In this document: positions 1-7,474 of the stretch, piece by piece
How positions within the stretch are numbered: position 1 is the stretch's first letter
Layout of the letters: each line of letters starts with the position of its first letter
From: an uncultured Eisenbergiella sp.
GTDB lineage: Bacteria; Bacillota; Clostridia; Lachnospirales; Lachnospiraceae
DNA length: 14,615 bases
Direction of reading: 5' to 3'
Assembly: GCA_948960675.1 (NCBI GenBank)
Contig: CARDPF010000046.1
Location: 1 to 14,615 of the forward strand
Notes under the pieces: generated by a model
The model's database searches: none
The model's input: only the letters and a program-made list of their open reading frames with translations
Told to the model about the DNA's origin: nothing
Position numbers and translations under genes: made by a program

Positions 1-1
1 T

Positions 2-1039
2 TATTATACCTACAACGGAAAAACCTATGCGTTCAACGGGCAGCGGATCGCGGAATATGATCATGTATTTCGGATCCTGACGGAAAAAGGAATCACCATA
101 ACCGCCATTTTGCTCAACAATAAGAGCAGGGCGCAGCCCCAGCTCATCCATCCGCTTTCCAGAAACGGTTCCGCACATTATTATGCCTTTAATGTGGCGG
201 AAGAGAGCGGGATTGAGACGATGGCCGCCGTGGGGGCGTTTTTGGCGCAGCGTTACCGGGACAGCGAGCACGGGACGGTTATGAACTGGATTGTGGGCAA
301 TGAAGTAAATGTCCGCACGGATTGGAATTACATGCAGCAGGTGGATTTGGAAACTTATACGCGGGAATACGCCAATGCGGTGCGGGTTTTCTACAACAGT
401 ATCAAAAGCATGAATGCCAATGCCCGGATTTACGTGTCCATGGATCAGCAGTGGGACCGCAATATCAAGGCGAACAAAAATTATGACGTCAGGGATATGC
501 TTTTGGCCATGAACCGGATTGTATCTGCGGAAGGCAATATCGACTGGGGGCTGGCACATCATCCGTATGCGTATCCGCTGGAAAATACGACTTTCTGGAA
601 TTCTTCCAGCAAGATCCAGAGCTTGGTGCTGGATTCGCAGGATACATCCATCGTAACCATGGAGAACATCCATGTGGTGACGGATTTTTTGCAGCAGGAG
701 GAAATGCTGACGGCGGACGGGGAAGTACGGCCGGTGATTTTGAGTGAACTGGGTTATTCCTCCACGAAAGGGGAGGCCAACCAGGCTGCCGCTTTTGCCT
801 ATGCCTATTATGTGGCGGAGAGCAATCCGTATATTGATGCGCTGATTTTGTCACGCCAGACAGACGCCCACGAGGAGATTGCACAGGGATTGGCGCTGGG
901 GCTTTCCACACCGGGCGGACAGCGCAAATATATATATGATGTGTTTAAAAACATTGATGGGCCGGGCGCGGACAACTATACCGAATTTGCCAAAACCATT
1001 ATAGGAATTAACAGTTGGAGTGAAATTACGGGCGGCTGA
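2..1039 (+). CDS. DUF5722-type putative glycoside hydrolase, 5' end missing
   Basis: The reading frame is open from base 2 to a TGA at 1037-1039, giving the last 345 residues of a longer protein. The first ATG-like start inside it (TTG at 110) is internal, because the protein-like sequence continues upstream of it to the window edge. The sequence resembles proteins annotated DUF5722, which are predicted TIM-barrel glycoside hydrolases. Two motifs fit a clan-A retaining hydrolase: an Asn-Glu pair in IVGNEVN (Glu codon 302-304), the usual acid/base position, and ILSELGYS (Glu codon 746-748), the usual nucleophile position. Aromatic-rich stretches such as HHPYAYPLENTTFWN could line a sugar site. 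The substrate cannot be read from the sequence. Any signal peptide or binding module would lie outside the window. The family name is from memory; the catalytic assignment is inference. Confidence 0.75.
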   Translation, partial: YYTYNGKTYAFNGQRIAEYDHVFRILTEKGITITAILLNNKSRAQPQLIHPLSRNGSAHYYAFNVAEESGIETMAAVGAFLAQRYRDSEHGTVMNWIVGNEVNVRTDWNYMQQVDLETYTREYANAVRVFYNSIKSMNANARIYVSMDQQWDRNIKANKNYDVRDMLLAMNRIVSAEGNIDWGLAHHPYAYPLENTTFWNSSSKIQSLVLDSQDTSIVTMENIHVVTDFLQQEEMLTADGEVRPVILSELGYSSTKGEANQAAAFAYAYYVAESNPYIDALILSRQTDAHEEIAQGLALGLSTPGGQRKYIYDVFKNIDGPGADNYTEFAKTIIGINSWSEITGG

Positions 1040-1066
1040 AAAAGGCCGCCCGGTTTGTATAACCGG
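1030..1066 (+). terminator. Overlapping hairpins at the end of the DUF5722 gene
   Basis: GGGCGGC (1030-1036) and GCCGCCC (1045-1051) form a perfect 7-bp stem that spans the stop codon. A second perfect stem, CCGGTT/AACCGG (1050-1055 and 1061-1066), overlaps the first by two bases, so the two exclude each other. Only a short T-run (TTTGT) follows the first stem, so intrinsic termination would be weak. It could instead be a processing or leader structure for the next gene. Confidence 0.4.
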
Positions 1067-1148
1067 TATTTGTCAGGGGATTGCGTGTGGATCTGCCTGC
1101 CCGGATTTTGCATTGCACTGCCGCAAACAATGCGGCTCGGAGGTGAAG

Positions 1149-2630
1149 ATGGTGGAAGTGCTTACGCTGTGCGGGCAGATGGCCGCACAGGCGGCGTTTT
1201 TTATATTCCGGCACATGCTGATATTGAATTTTATTTTTTCCATTGTCATCGTTTTTTTCCAGCGCAAGGAACCAAAGTCCGCATGGGCGTGGCTTCTTGT
1301 ATTGAATGCGCTGCCCGGCCTCGGATTTTTGATGTATCTGCTTGCGGGGACGGATATCCACAAGCGGAAAATGTTTAAGATCAAGGGGATCGAGGAGCAG
1401 CTGGGCGAAGCGGTGCGGCAGCAGGAATACAGTGTGCAGAGCCGTAAGATGGAAAGGGAGAATCCGCAGCTTAAAGGCTATTCCGACCTGGTGTTTTACA
1501 ATTTGAAAACTTCGGATGCGGTGCTGACGGATGATAATGCGGTACGGATATTTACGGACGGGAACGATAAGTTTGACGCGCTTATAGAGGATATCCGCAG
1601 CGCGCAGCATTACATTTTTTTACAGTACTATATCATCAAAAACGATGTACTGTTTGGAAGGATCCGGGATGTGCTGGCGGAAAAGGCGCAGCAGGGGGTG
1701 GAGGTGCGCATCCTCTATGATGCCATGGGCTGCAGGAGTGCCACCAAAAAGTTTTGGAGGGATCTGGAAAAGCAGGGAATGCGTATCGCCGTCTTTTTCC
1801 CGGCGCTGTTTGGCAGGCTGCATCTGCGTGTCAATTACCGCAACCACAGGAAAATTGCGATTATCGACGGCCGGGTGGGCTATGTAGGCGGATTTAACGT
1901 GGGTAAGGAGTATATCGGGCTGGATCCCAAATTCGGGCATTGGAGGGACACCCATCTGCGCATAGAGGGCAGCGCGGTGGTTTCCCTTTTGGTGCGCTAC
2001 ATTCAGGACTGGGATTATGCGGCAAAGGAAAATTTGTTTACCAATCCCCAGTATATTGTCTATCCCGAACAAAAATGCGGCGACACCAAAATGCAGATTA
2101 TTTCCAGCGGGCCGGATTCCTCCATGCAGGGGATACGGGATAATTACCTTAGGCTGATCCACAAGGCCAAAAAGGCGATTTATATCCAGACACCGTATTT
2201 TATACCGGACGAATCCATTCAGGCGGCGCTGCTGATAGCGGCCTGCTCAGGCGTGGAGGTGCATGTGATGATTCCCTGCAAGCCGGACCATCCTTTTGTA
2301 TATTGGGCCACCATGTCCCACATTGGGGAACTGGTCATGGCGGGCGCAAAGTGTTATACGTATAATAACGGTTTCCTTCATGCCAAGGGGATGTCCATTG
2401 ACGGGGAGGCCTGCTGCTATGGAACGGCCAATATGGATATCCGCAGCTTTTCGCTGAATTTTGAGGTCAACGCCATGATTTTTGACGAAAAGGTGGCGCA
2501 GCAGATGGAACGGATCTTTTGGGAAGACTTAAAGCTGTGCACGCAGATTACCAAGGATATGTATAAGGGGCGCTCCCTGTGGGTACGTTTCAAGGAACAG
2601 GTGTGCAGGCTGCTTTCTCCGGTATTGTAA
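1149..2630 (+). CDS. cls: Cardiolipin synthase (PLD superfamily)
   Basis: This is a 493-residue membrane phospholipid synthase that joins phosphatidylglycerol units into cardiolipin. The N-terminal 60-70 residues hold two hydrophobic helices (AAFFIFRHMLILNFIFSIVI and WAWLLVLNALPGLGFLMYLL), as in bacterial Cls. Two phospholipase-D motifs follow: H233-x-K235-x4-D240 (HRKIAIID) and H411-x-K413-x4-D418 (HAKGMSID). Length and order match full-length two-motif Cls proteins. I chose the ATG at 1149 because GGAGG (1139-1143) sits 5 nt ahead of it. The frame stays open back to a GTG at 1020, but those 43 extra residues are Cys-rich, unlike the family and partly overlap the previous gene. The 109-nt gap before the start holds several inverted repeats, including GCCGCA/TGCGGC (1120-1136) directly before the ribosome binding site. 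No clear promoter is visible, so co-transcription with the upstream gene is possible. Confidence 0.95.
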   Translation: MVEVLTLCGQMAAQAAFFIFRHMLILNFIFSIVIVFFQRKEPKSAWAWLLVLNALPGLGFLMYLLAGTDIHKRKMFKIKGIEEQLGEAVRQQEYSVQSRKMERENPQLKGYSDLVFYNLKTSDAVLTDDNAVRIFTDGNDKFDALIEDIRSAQHYIFLQYYIIKNDVLFGRIRDVLAEKAQQGVEVRILYDAMGCRSATKKFWRDLEKQGMRIAVFFPALFGRLHLRVNYRNHRKIAIIDGRVGYVGGFNVGKEYIGLDPKFGHWRDTHLRIEGSAVVSLLVRYIQDWDYAAKENLFTNPQYIVYPEQKCGDTKMQIISSGPDSSMQGIRDNYLRLIHKAKKAIYIQTPYFIPDESIQAALLIAACSGVEVHVMIPCKPDHPFVYWATMSHIGELVMAGAKCYTYNNGFLHAKGMSIDGEACCYGTANMDIRSFSLNFEVNAMIFDEKVAQQMERIFWEDLKLCTQITKDMYKGRSLWVRFKEQVCRLLSPVL

Positions 2631-2653
2631 GACGGAGGAAAATGTGATACAAT
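2625..2653 (+). promoter_or_regulatory. Sigma-A-type promoter for the trigger-factor-like gene
   Basis: TTGTAA (2625-2630) and TACAAT (2648-2653) are separated by 17 bp, with a TG one base before the -10 (extended -10). The -35 overlaps the cls stop codon. Transcription would begin near 2660, about 105 nt before the start codon. Confidence 0.6.
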
Positions 2654-2678
2654 ACTGTTCATGACTGCAAACAAAACC

Positions 2679-2703
2679 GGCCCCTGCCGTTTACCGGCGG
2701 GCC
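2679..2703 (+). promoter_or_regulatory. GC-rich leader hairpin
   Basis: GGCCC (2679-2683) pairs with GGGCC (2699-2703), and inside it GCCG (2686-2689) pairs with CGGC (2695-2698), leaving a two-base bulge and a 5-nt loop. No T-run follows, so it reads as a 5' leader structure rather than a terminator of cls. Its role is unknown. Confidence 0.4.
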
Positions 2704-2765
2704 ACAATGCATGGACAACCCTGTGGGGGGATGGGAGTGTCCAAAAAAGAAATGAGGAGAAGTTT

Positions 2766-4130
2766 ATGAAGAAATTTGCGATGACGATGATTACGCTTTC
2801 CCTTTCGGCAATGCTGCTGGCGGGCTGCGGTGACAGTGCAAAGGAAACGGAGCAGGAAAGCCTGACAGGGGGGGAGAGCAGTGAGGTAGCGGAAACCGAG
2901 ACGGTAGAGGAGAAAATTTATCCGGAAGAATCCTATCTGGATAACTTAAAAGCGGACGACTATGTGGAACTGGGGGAATATATGGGGCTGGAGGTCACGC
3001 TGGAGGCTCCTTATGTAAGCGATGAACAGATAGAAAATTATATCCAGCGCGTGCTGGACAACAATCCGGTTCGGACAGAGGTTACCGGCCGGGCAGTGAA
3101 AGAGGGCGATGTGACGGATATCAGCTACGTCGGCAAGAAGGACGGGGTTGCCTTTGACGGGGGCACGGCGGATAATTACATGCTGACCATCGGCGCGGGG
3201 CAGTTTATTGACGGCTTTGAGGACGGTGTGGTCGGCATGAAGGCGGGGGAGACGAAGGACTTGGAACTGACCTTTCCGGATCCCTATGAGAGGAATCCCG
3301 ATTTGGCGGGGGCGCCGGTGGTATTTACCGTGACGCTCAACAAAATATATGAGGAGAGTGAAGCACAGCTTTCCGACGACTTTGTGGCAGGGCTTTCCAT
3401 TGAAAACGTGGCGACGGTGGGCGAGTACCGGCAGTATATTTACGACGGAATGATGGAAGAGGCCCAGCGCCAGTATGATATGGACGAGGAGTCGGCCATT
3501 TTGGCTGCGGCGCATGAGAACGCGGCTTTCCATGATGTGCCGGAGGCGATGGTGGAACGCTATTACGACAGGCTGGTCAGCAATATGACGTATCAGGCGG
3601 CGATGTACGGAATGGACCTGGATACCTTCATGATGTATGGCTACGGCAAGCAGGCCGAGCAGTATGAGGAGGAAATGAAGGATTCCGCCCGTCAGGCGGC
3701 GGAACAGATCCTGATGATGCAGGCGATCGCCGAGCGGGAGGGTCTGACCGTATCCAACGAGGAGATGGAAGAGTCTTTGTCCCAAAATGCGGAGCAGTAT
3801 GGCTATGAGTCTGTGGACGCGTATAAGGAGGTACTGGGGAACGAGGTAAAGGGATACCGGGAATATGTAATGAGTGGCAAGGTGACGGCATTTTTGGTGG
3901 AAAAAGCCAAAATTACCCAGAGCGAGCCTGTAGGGGAAACGGAGACGGGACAGGCTTCTACAGAAGAAGCGGAGGATACACAGGCTTCTACGGAAGAGGT
4001 AGGGGATACAAAAGAATCTGCGGAGGAACCAAAAGGGGACAATCAGGCTGGAGCAGGGACAAAGACGGACAGGGAAAGCGCTGAGACGGAATCCGAAACG
4101 GAAACCGAAAGCGCGGGCAAAAAGAAATAA
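2766..4130 (+). CDS. Trigger-factor-like FKBP-type prolyl isomerase lipoprotein
   Basis: A 454-residue predicted lipoprotein. The signal peptide ends in the lipobox LAGC (Cys21). Residues about 100-200 form an FKBP-type peptidyl-prolyl isomerase domain (KEGDVTDISYVGKKDG, VGMKAGETKDLELTFPDPY). Residues about 200-385 are helical and look like the trigger factor C-terminal chaperone region. The ribosome-binding N-terminal domain of cytosolic trigger factor is absent, and an export signal replaces it. The likely job is folding of secreted proteins outside the membrane, by analogy with PrsA-type foldases; that role is inference. Residues 386-454 are a Glu/Thr/Ser-rich low-complexity tail that starts with decapeptide repeats. 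The ATG at 2766 was chosen because AGGAGA lies 5 nt upstream and it begins the signal peptide; the frame extends further upstream without similarity. It has its own predicted promoter. Confidence 0.9.
   Translation: MKKFAMTMITLSLSAMLLAGCGDSAKETEQESLTGGESSEVAETETVEEKIYPEESYLDNLKADDYVELGEYMGLEVTLEAPYVSDEQIENYIQRVLDNNPVRTEVTGRAVKEGDVTDISYVGKKDGVAFDGGTADNYMLTIGAGQFIDGFEDGVVGMKAGETKDLELTFPDPYERNPDLAGAPVVFTVTLNKIYEESEAQLSDDFVAGLSIENVATVGEYRQYIYDGMMEEAQRQYDMDEESAILAAAHENAAFHDVPEAMVERYYDRLVSNMTYQAAMYGMDLDTFMMYGYGKQAEQYEEEMKDSARQAAEQILMMQAIAEREGLTVSNEEMEESLSQNAEQYGYESVDAYKEVLGNEVKGYREYVMSGKVTAFLVEKAKITQSEPVGETETGQASTEEAEDTQASTEEVGDTKESAEEPKGDNQAGAGTKTDRESAETESETETESAGKKK
3951..4040 (+). repeat. 30-bp coding tandem repeat in the lipoprotein tail
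   Basis: Two close copies (3951-3980 and 3981-4010) start CAGGCTTCTAC and end GGATACA. They encode QASTEEAEDT and QASTEEVGDT. A third, diverged unit (4011-4040) encodes KESAEEPKGD. This is an in-frame expansion within an acidic, probably disordered tail. Confidence 0.7.
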
Positions 4131-4143
4131 AAGGGAAACAGGG

Positions 4144-4172
4144 GTAACCGTTTGGCGCTGCCGGACGGTTAC
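4144..4172 (+). promoter_or_regulatory. Inverted repeat between the lipoprotein gene and asnS
   Basis: GTAACCGT (4144-4151) and ACGGTTAC (4165-4172) are a perfect 8-bp inverted repeat, with an inner GGC/GCC in the loop. GATTTT follows a few bases later, so it could act as a weak terminator or attenuator ahead of asnS. The 71-nt gap has no T-box sequence. Confidence 0.45.
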
Positions 4173-4201
4173 AGCCGATTTTGGAAAGGAGCAAAAAGAC
4201 C

Positions 4202-5596
4202 ATGGAACTGACGAGCATAAGGCAATTATTCAGGGAAAAAGAGCGGTATCTGGATCAAAAAGTAACGGTGGGCGGCTGGGTGCGAAGCAACCGCGATTCC
4301 AAAAATTTCGGGTTTCTGGTGGTCAATGACGGTACTTTTTTTGATCCTCTGCAGGTGGTATATGCGGCGGACCAATTGGAAAATTATGCGGATATTGCAA
4401 AAATCGGCGTGGGTGCGGCCGTGGTGGTGACGGGAACGATTGTCGCTACGCCGGATGCCAAGCAGCCTTTTGAGATGCAGGCGCAGGAGGTAGTGGTGGA
4501 AGGGGCTTCCGCACCGGATTACCCGCTGCAAAAGAAGCGCCATAGTTTTGAATATCTGCGCACGATTTCCCATCTGCGGCCGAGGACGAACACGTTTCAG
4601 GCAGTGTTTCGGGTGAGATCCCTGATCGCCTATGCGATCCACCAGTTTTTCCAGGAGAGGGATTTTGTATATGTACACACACCGCTGATTACGGGCAGTG
4701 ACTGTGAGGGTGCAGGCGAGATGTTTCAGGTCACGACAATGGATTTGAACAATATTCCCAAGACTGCGGACGGCAGTGTGGATTATGGCCGGGATTTTTT
4801 CGGCAAGCCTACCAACCTGACGGTGAGCGGGCAGCTAAACGGCGAGGCCTATGCCATGGCGTTTAAGAATATTTATACGTTTGGGCCGACTTTTCGGGCA
4901 GAAAATTCCAACACCACCCGTCATGCGGCGGAGTTTTGGATGATAGAGCCGGAGGTCGCGTTTGCGGATTTGCGGGACATAATGGCCCTGGCGGAATCCA
5001 TGCTGAAATATATCATCCGCTATGTACTGGACAACGCACCGGAGGAAATGGCCTTTTTTAACAGCTTTGTGGATAAGGGGCTGCTGGAACGCCTAAACCA
5101 TGTGCTTGCTTCCGACTTTGGCCGTGTGACTTACACGGAGGCAATCGAGATTTTGGAAAAGCACAACGACGAATTTGAGTATAAAGTATTTTGGGGCTGT
5201 GACCTGCAGACGGAGCATGAACGCTACCTGACGGAAAAAGAATTTAAGCGGCCCCTGTTTGTGACGGATTATCCCAAGGAAATCAAGGCGTTTTATATGA
5301 AGCTGAACGGGGATCAAAAAACTGTGGCGGCGGCGGACTGTCTTGTGCCGGGTATCGGTGAAATCATCGGCGGCAGCCAGAGGGAAGACAATCTGGAACT
5401 TTTGGAGAGGCGGTTGGACGAACTGGGACTGAACCGGGAGGATTACGCTTTTTACCTGGATTTGAGAAAGTACGGTTCCGCAAGGCATGCCGGCTATGGG
5501 CTGGGGTTTGAGCGGTGCGTGATGTACCTGACAGGAATGGGCAATATCCGCGACGTCATCCCGTTTCCCAGAACCGTGAAAAACTGCGATCTGTAA
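4202..5596 (+). CDS. asnS: Asparaginyl-tRNA synthetase
   Basis: A cytosolic class IIb aminoacyl-tRNA synthetase of 464 residues, the usual bacterial AsnRS length, charging tRNA-Asn with asparagine using ATP. The N-terminal OB fold that binds the anticodon is visible at about residues 15-105 ([18 protein letters not shown]). The catalytic core has class II motif 2 ([20 protein letters not shown], Arg232) and motif 3 ([20 protein letters not shown], Arg438). [14 protein letters not shown] and [13 protein letters not shown] segments also match AsnRS rather than AspRS. The ATG at 4202 is preceded by GGAAAGGAG with a 10-nt gap; a TTG at 4181 is also in frame but lies before the ribosome binding site. 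It is followed 35 nt later by the NlpC/P60 gene, suggesting one transcript. No T-box leader is present in the short upstream gap. Confidence 0.97.
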   Translation: MELTSIRQLFREKERYLDQKVTVGGWVRSNRDSKNFGFLVVNDGTFFDPLQVVYAADQLENYADIAKIGVGAAVVVTGTIVATPDAKQPFEMQAQEVVVEGASAPDYPLQKKRHSFEYLRTISHLRPRTNTFQAVFRVRSLIAYAIHQFFQERDFVYVHTPLITGSDCEGAGEMFQVTTMDLNNIPKTADGSVDYGRDFFGKPTNLTVSGQLNGEAYAMAFKNIYTFGPTFRAENSNTTRHAAEFWMIEPEVAFADLRDIMALAESMLKYIIRYVLDNAPEEMAFFNSFVDKGLLERLNHVLASDFGRVTYTEAIEILEKHNDEFEYKVFWGCDLQTEHERYLTEKEFKRPLFVTDYPKEIKAFYMKLNGDQKTVAAADCLVPGIGEIIGGSQREDNLELLERRLDELGLNREDYAFYLDLRKYGSARHAGYGLGFERCVMYLTGMGNIRDVIPFPRTVKNCDL

Positions 5597-5631
5597 CGGC
5601 GGTTTTGACGGGGAGAAAAAGAGGTAAGGGA

Positions 5632-6915
5632 ATGCAAAGGAAGCGGATAGGCCTGACGGCACTTTTTCTGGCCCTTGTGACGGCATTTAGCCCCTTAACG
5701 GTTTATGCGGAGAGAACCCGCGCCGAGGTGCAGCAGGAGCAGGAGCGGACCAGGCGGGAACAGGAAAACACCCAAAGACAGTATCAGGAAAGGGAGGGCA
5801 TGCTGGGCGATCTGCAGGAAGAACAGGAAGTACTGCAGGAGCAGATGGAGGAACTCAATGCCCAGCTGGTGGCGGTGATAGCCAGCGTGGCCTTAATGGA
5901 GGAACAGATCGCCGATACTAAGGAGCAGATTCAGAAGGCGCAGGAGGACTACGACAGCGCCAAGGCACAGGAAGAGGAGCAGTATTGTGCGATGAAGAAG
6001 CGGGTGAAGTACCTGTATGAAAAAGGGGAAACCAGTTATCTGGAACTGATCATGAATGCCTCGGACTGGAGCAGCCTGCTGAATCAGGCGGCGTATGTGG
6101 AGAAGCTCTACGATTATGACCGGAAAATGCTGCAGCGCTATATCGCCATCAAGGAGGAGGTTGCGGCCAAGAAAGACGCGCTGGAGGACAGGAAGAGCGA
6201 ACTGGAAGAGCAAAAGTACGAGATGGAAGAGGAAAAAGCCTTCATGCAGGAGACTATGGACGAAATGAAGGCGATTTCCGCAGATTATGATACACAGATC
6301 GCGAAGGTGCGGCAGGAGGCCGCCGTGTTCAAGGCGCAGATCAAGCAGCAGAATGCGGAACTGCAAAAGCTTGCGGAGGAGGAAAACGCCATCATCAAGG
6401 CGGAGGAGGAACGCAGGCGCAGGGAAGAGGAAGCGCGGCGCGCGGCGGAGGAGGCCGAACGCAAAAAGCGGGAAGCGCAGGGTAGCCCTGCCGGGAATGC
6501 TTCGTCAGGCAACTCTTCTTCCGGCCCTTCCTCCGGGGGCGGCCTAAAGACCGTGCCTCCCGCAACGGGATCCTCCGGGGCGGATATCGCCCAATATGCC
6601 TGCCAGTTTGTGGGAAACCCTTATGTGGCGGGGGGGACGAGCCTGACGGACGGGGCGGATTGTTCCGGTTTTGTCATGGCCGTCTATAAGCAGTATGGAT
6701 ACAGCCTGCCGCGTAATTCCACGGCTTTGCGCAGCGTGGGCAGGGAGGTTTCCTTCGAGGAGGCGCAGGCCGGGGATATCATCTGTTATGCAGGACATGT
6801 GGCGATCTACCTGGGAGGCGGCAGGATCGTGCACGCCAGCACCCAGCGCACCGGCATCAAATACGGCTATGCCGCCTACAAGCCCATCATCACCGTGCGA
6901 AGGGTGGTGGGGTAG
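5632..6915 (+). CDS. Secreted NlpC/P60 peptidoglycan endopeptidase with coiled coil
   Basis: A 427-residue exported cell-wall hydrolase. A Sec signal peptide ends near VYA (residue 26). A long Glu/Gln/Arg/Lys-rich coiled coil fills residues about 27-280, as in CwlO and PcsB, where it controls the hydrolase through the cell-division or FtsEX machinery. A Gly/Ser-rich linker (about 283-307) leads to an NlpC/P60 domain (about 318-427) with the catalytic triad visible: Cys344 (ADCSGF), His389 (GHVAIYLG) and His401 (IVHAS). Such domains cut the D-Glu to diamino-acid bond in peptide stems. The ATG at 5632 follows an AGGTAAGGGA ribosome binding site. It lies 35 nt after asnS and is probably co-transcribed with it. 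The FtsEX link is family knowledge and cannot be shown from this window. Confidence 0.93.
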   Translation: MQRKRIGLTALFLALVTAFSPLTVYAERTRAEVQQEQERTRREQENTQRQYQEREGMLGDLQEEQEVLQEQMEELNAQLVAVIASVALMEEQIADTKEQIQKAQEDYDSAKAQEEEQYCAMKKRVKYLYEKGETSYLELIMNASDWSSLLNQAAYVEKLYDYDRKMLQRYIAIKEEVAAKKDALEDRKSELEEQKYEMEEEKAFMQETMDEMKAISADYDTQIAKVRQEAAVFKAQIKQQNAELQKLAEEENAIIKAEEERRRREEEARRAAEEAERKKREAQGSPAGNASSGNSSSGPSSGGGLKTVPPATGSSGADIAQYACQFVGNPYVAGGTSLTDGADCSGFVMAVYKQYGYSLPRNSTALRSVGREVSFEEAQAGDIICYAGHVAIYLGGGRIVHASTQRTGIKYGYAAYKPIITVRRVVG

Positions 6916-6919
6916 CTTT

Positions 6920-6949
6920 AAGGAGGCAGGACCGACGTGCCTGCACCTT
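6920..6949. terminator. Shared hairpin between convergent genes
   Basis: AAGG (6920-6923) plus GCAGG (6926-6930) pair with CCTGC (6940-6944) plus CCTT (6946-6949) around a small internal loop, with a 9-nt terminal loop. It fills the 33-nt gap between the NlpC/P60 stop and the stop of the convergent XRE gene. TTTT follows at 6954-6957 on the plus strand; on the minus strand only TTAAAG follows. Termination is plausible on the plus strand. Confidence 0.45.
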
Positions 6950-7200
6950 CAGGTTTTCCGGACAGGCTGCAGGTTTTGGAAGAAAGCGTTGAAATCCGTG
7001 CCGAAAATAAGGCTTAGGCCGACCAACTCCGAGACTTTGATGTTCATGCGGTTTGTTTCCAGTTTGGCATAGGTGCTTTTGGAAATGTCAATTTCCATCA
7101 GGTGCAGTCTGGCAATCACCTGATCCTGTGTCATGCCGTGCTCCTTCCGGATACGGGCAATATTCTGGCCAATGTCCAGATCGGGACGTATTTTTTGCAT
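6949..7200 (-). CDS. Small XRE-family transcriptional regulator
   Basis: An 83-residue protein that is almost entirely a Cro/CI-type helix-turn-helix domain. Residues about 11-70 (IGQNIARIRKEHGMTQDQVI, followed by SKSTYAKLETNR and VSELVGLSLIFG) show the five-helix pattern, with the recognition helix in the SKSTYAKLE part. There is no ligand-binding or peptidase domain, so it is a minimal DNA-binding protein, probably a dimeric repressor. The ATG at 7200 is preceded by TGAGGTAC, a good ribosome binding site. Upstream lies a perfect 10-bp inverted repeat (7253-7280) that could be its operator, and beyond it a strong promoter firing the other way into the CxxC lipoprotein gene. Control of that divergent gene is a reasonable guess from position only. 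Confidence 0.88.
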   Translation of the reverse strand: MQKIRPDLDIGQNIARIRKEHGMTQDQVIARLHLMEIDISKSTYAKLETNRMNIKVSELVGLSLIFGTDFNAFFQNLQPVRKT

Positions 7201-7252
7201 AAAAGTACCTCAAAAATGGTAATGGCCCGGCAAAACATAGTCTATTAGCATG

Positions 7253-7280
7253 CCATTTTGCGCTAAATAACGCAAAATGG
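7253..7280. promoter_or_regulatory. Perfect palindrome, candidate operator of the XRE regulator
   Basis: CCATTTTGCG (7253-7262) and CGCAAAATGG (7271-7280) are exact reverse complements separated by 8 bp (CTAAATAA). It lies 53 bp before the XRE start codon and 55 bp before the divergent -35 box. The symmetry and size fit a dimeric XRE repressor site. No T-run follows on either strand, so it is not a typical terminator. Confidence 0.6.
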
Positions 7281-7334
7281 AGGTGTTTGTACAGGGAAAA
7301 TTACCAAAAAAGATTCGGATTGCGTAATTATAAC

Positions 7335-7363
7335 TTGATTGTAGGGGAAGTATCCCGTATAAT
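7335..7363 (+). promoter_or_regulatory. Sigma-A-type promoter for the CxxC lipoprotein gene
   Basis: TTGATT (7335-7340) and TATAAT (7358-7363) with 17-bp spacing. Directly after the -10 is GTTTC (7364-7368) with GAAAC at 7377-7381, a 5-bp inverted repeat near the expected start site. Transcription from about 7370 would give a leader of about 105 nt before the ATG at 7475. I recognise no riboswitch in it. Near its end CCTT/AAGG could fold next to the ribosome binding site. Confidence 0.75.
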
Positions 7364-7474
7364 GTTTCGTAATAAGGAAACTTTACGCGGGAGTCCACAA
7401 GGAGGGAAGACCATACCCCTTCTAACGTAACAGCGCCTCGGAATGCGGATTGTGACCTTTGGAAAGGCGGGGAA

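Noticed and set aside
1020..1148. Longer N-terminus for cardiolipin synthase from a GTG at 1020
   Set aside because: The extension overlaps the previous stop region, is Cys-rich, has no Cls similarity and no ribosome binding site; ATG 1149 has GGAGG.
2946..3785. 279-residue minus-strand frame inside the trigger-factor-like gene
   Set aside because: Antisense shadow of a well-supported gene, with low-complexity His/Arg/Leu composition.
4131..4201. T-box leader for asnS
   Set aside because: The gap is only 71 nt and lacks the T-box sequence and specifier stem; only a simple 8-bp inverted repeat is present.
6287..6547. Arg-rich 86-residue plus-strand frame
   Set aside because: It is a frame-shifted reading of the NlpC/P60 coiled-coil codons and has no independent support.
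7307..7321. AAAGATTCGGATT shared with about 12211-12223, as a regulatory motif
   Set aside because: A single 13-base match between two sites is about what chance gives in a window of this size, and the flanks differ.
7371..7474. Riboswitch in the leader of the CxxC lipoprotein gene
   Set aside because: I looked for conserved cores of common classes (TPP, SAM, cobalamin, c-di-GMP, fluoride, purine) and found none.
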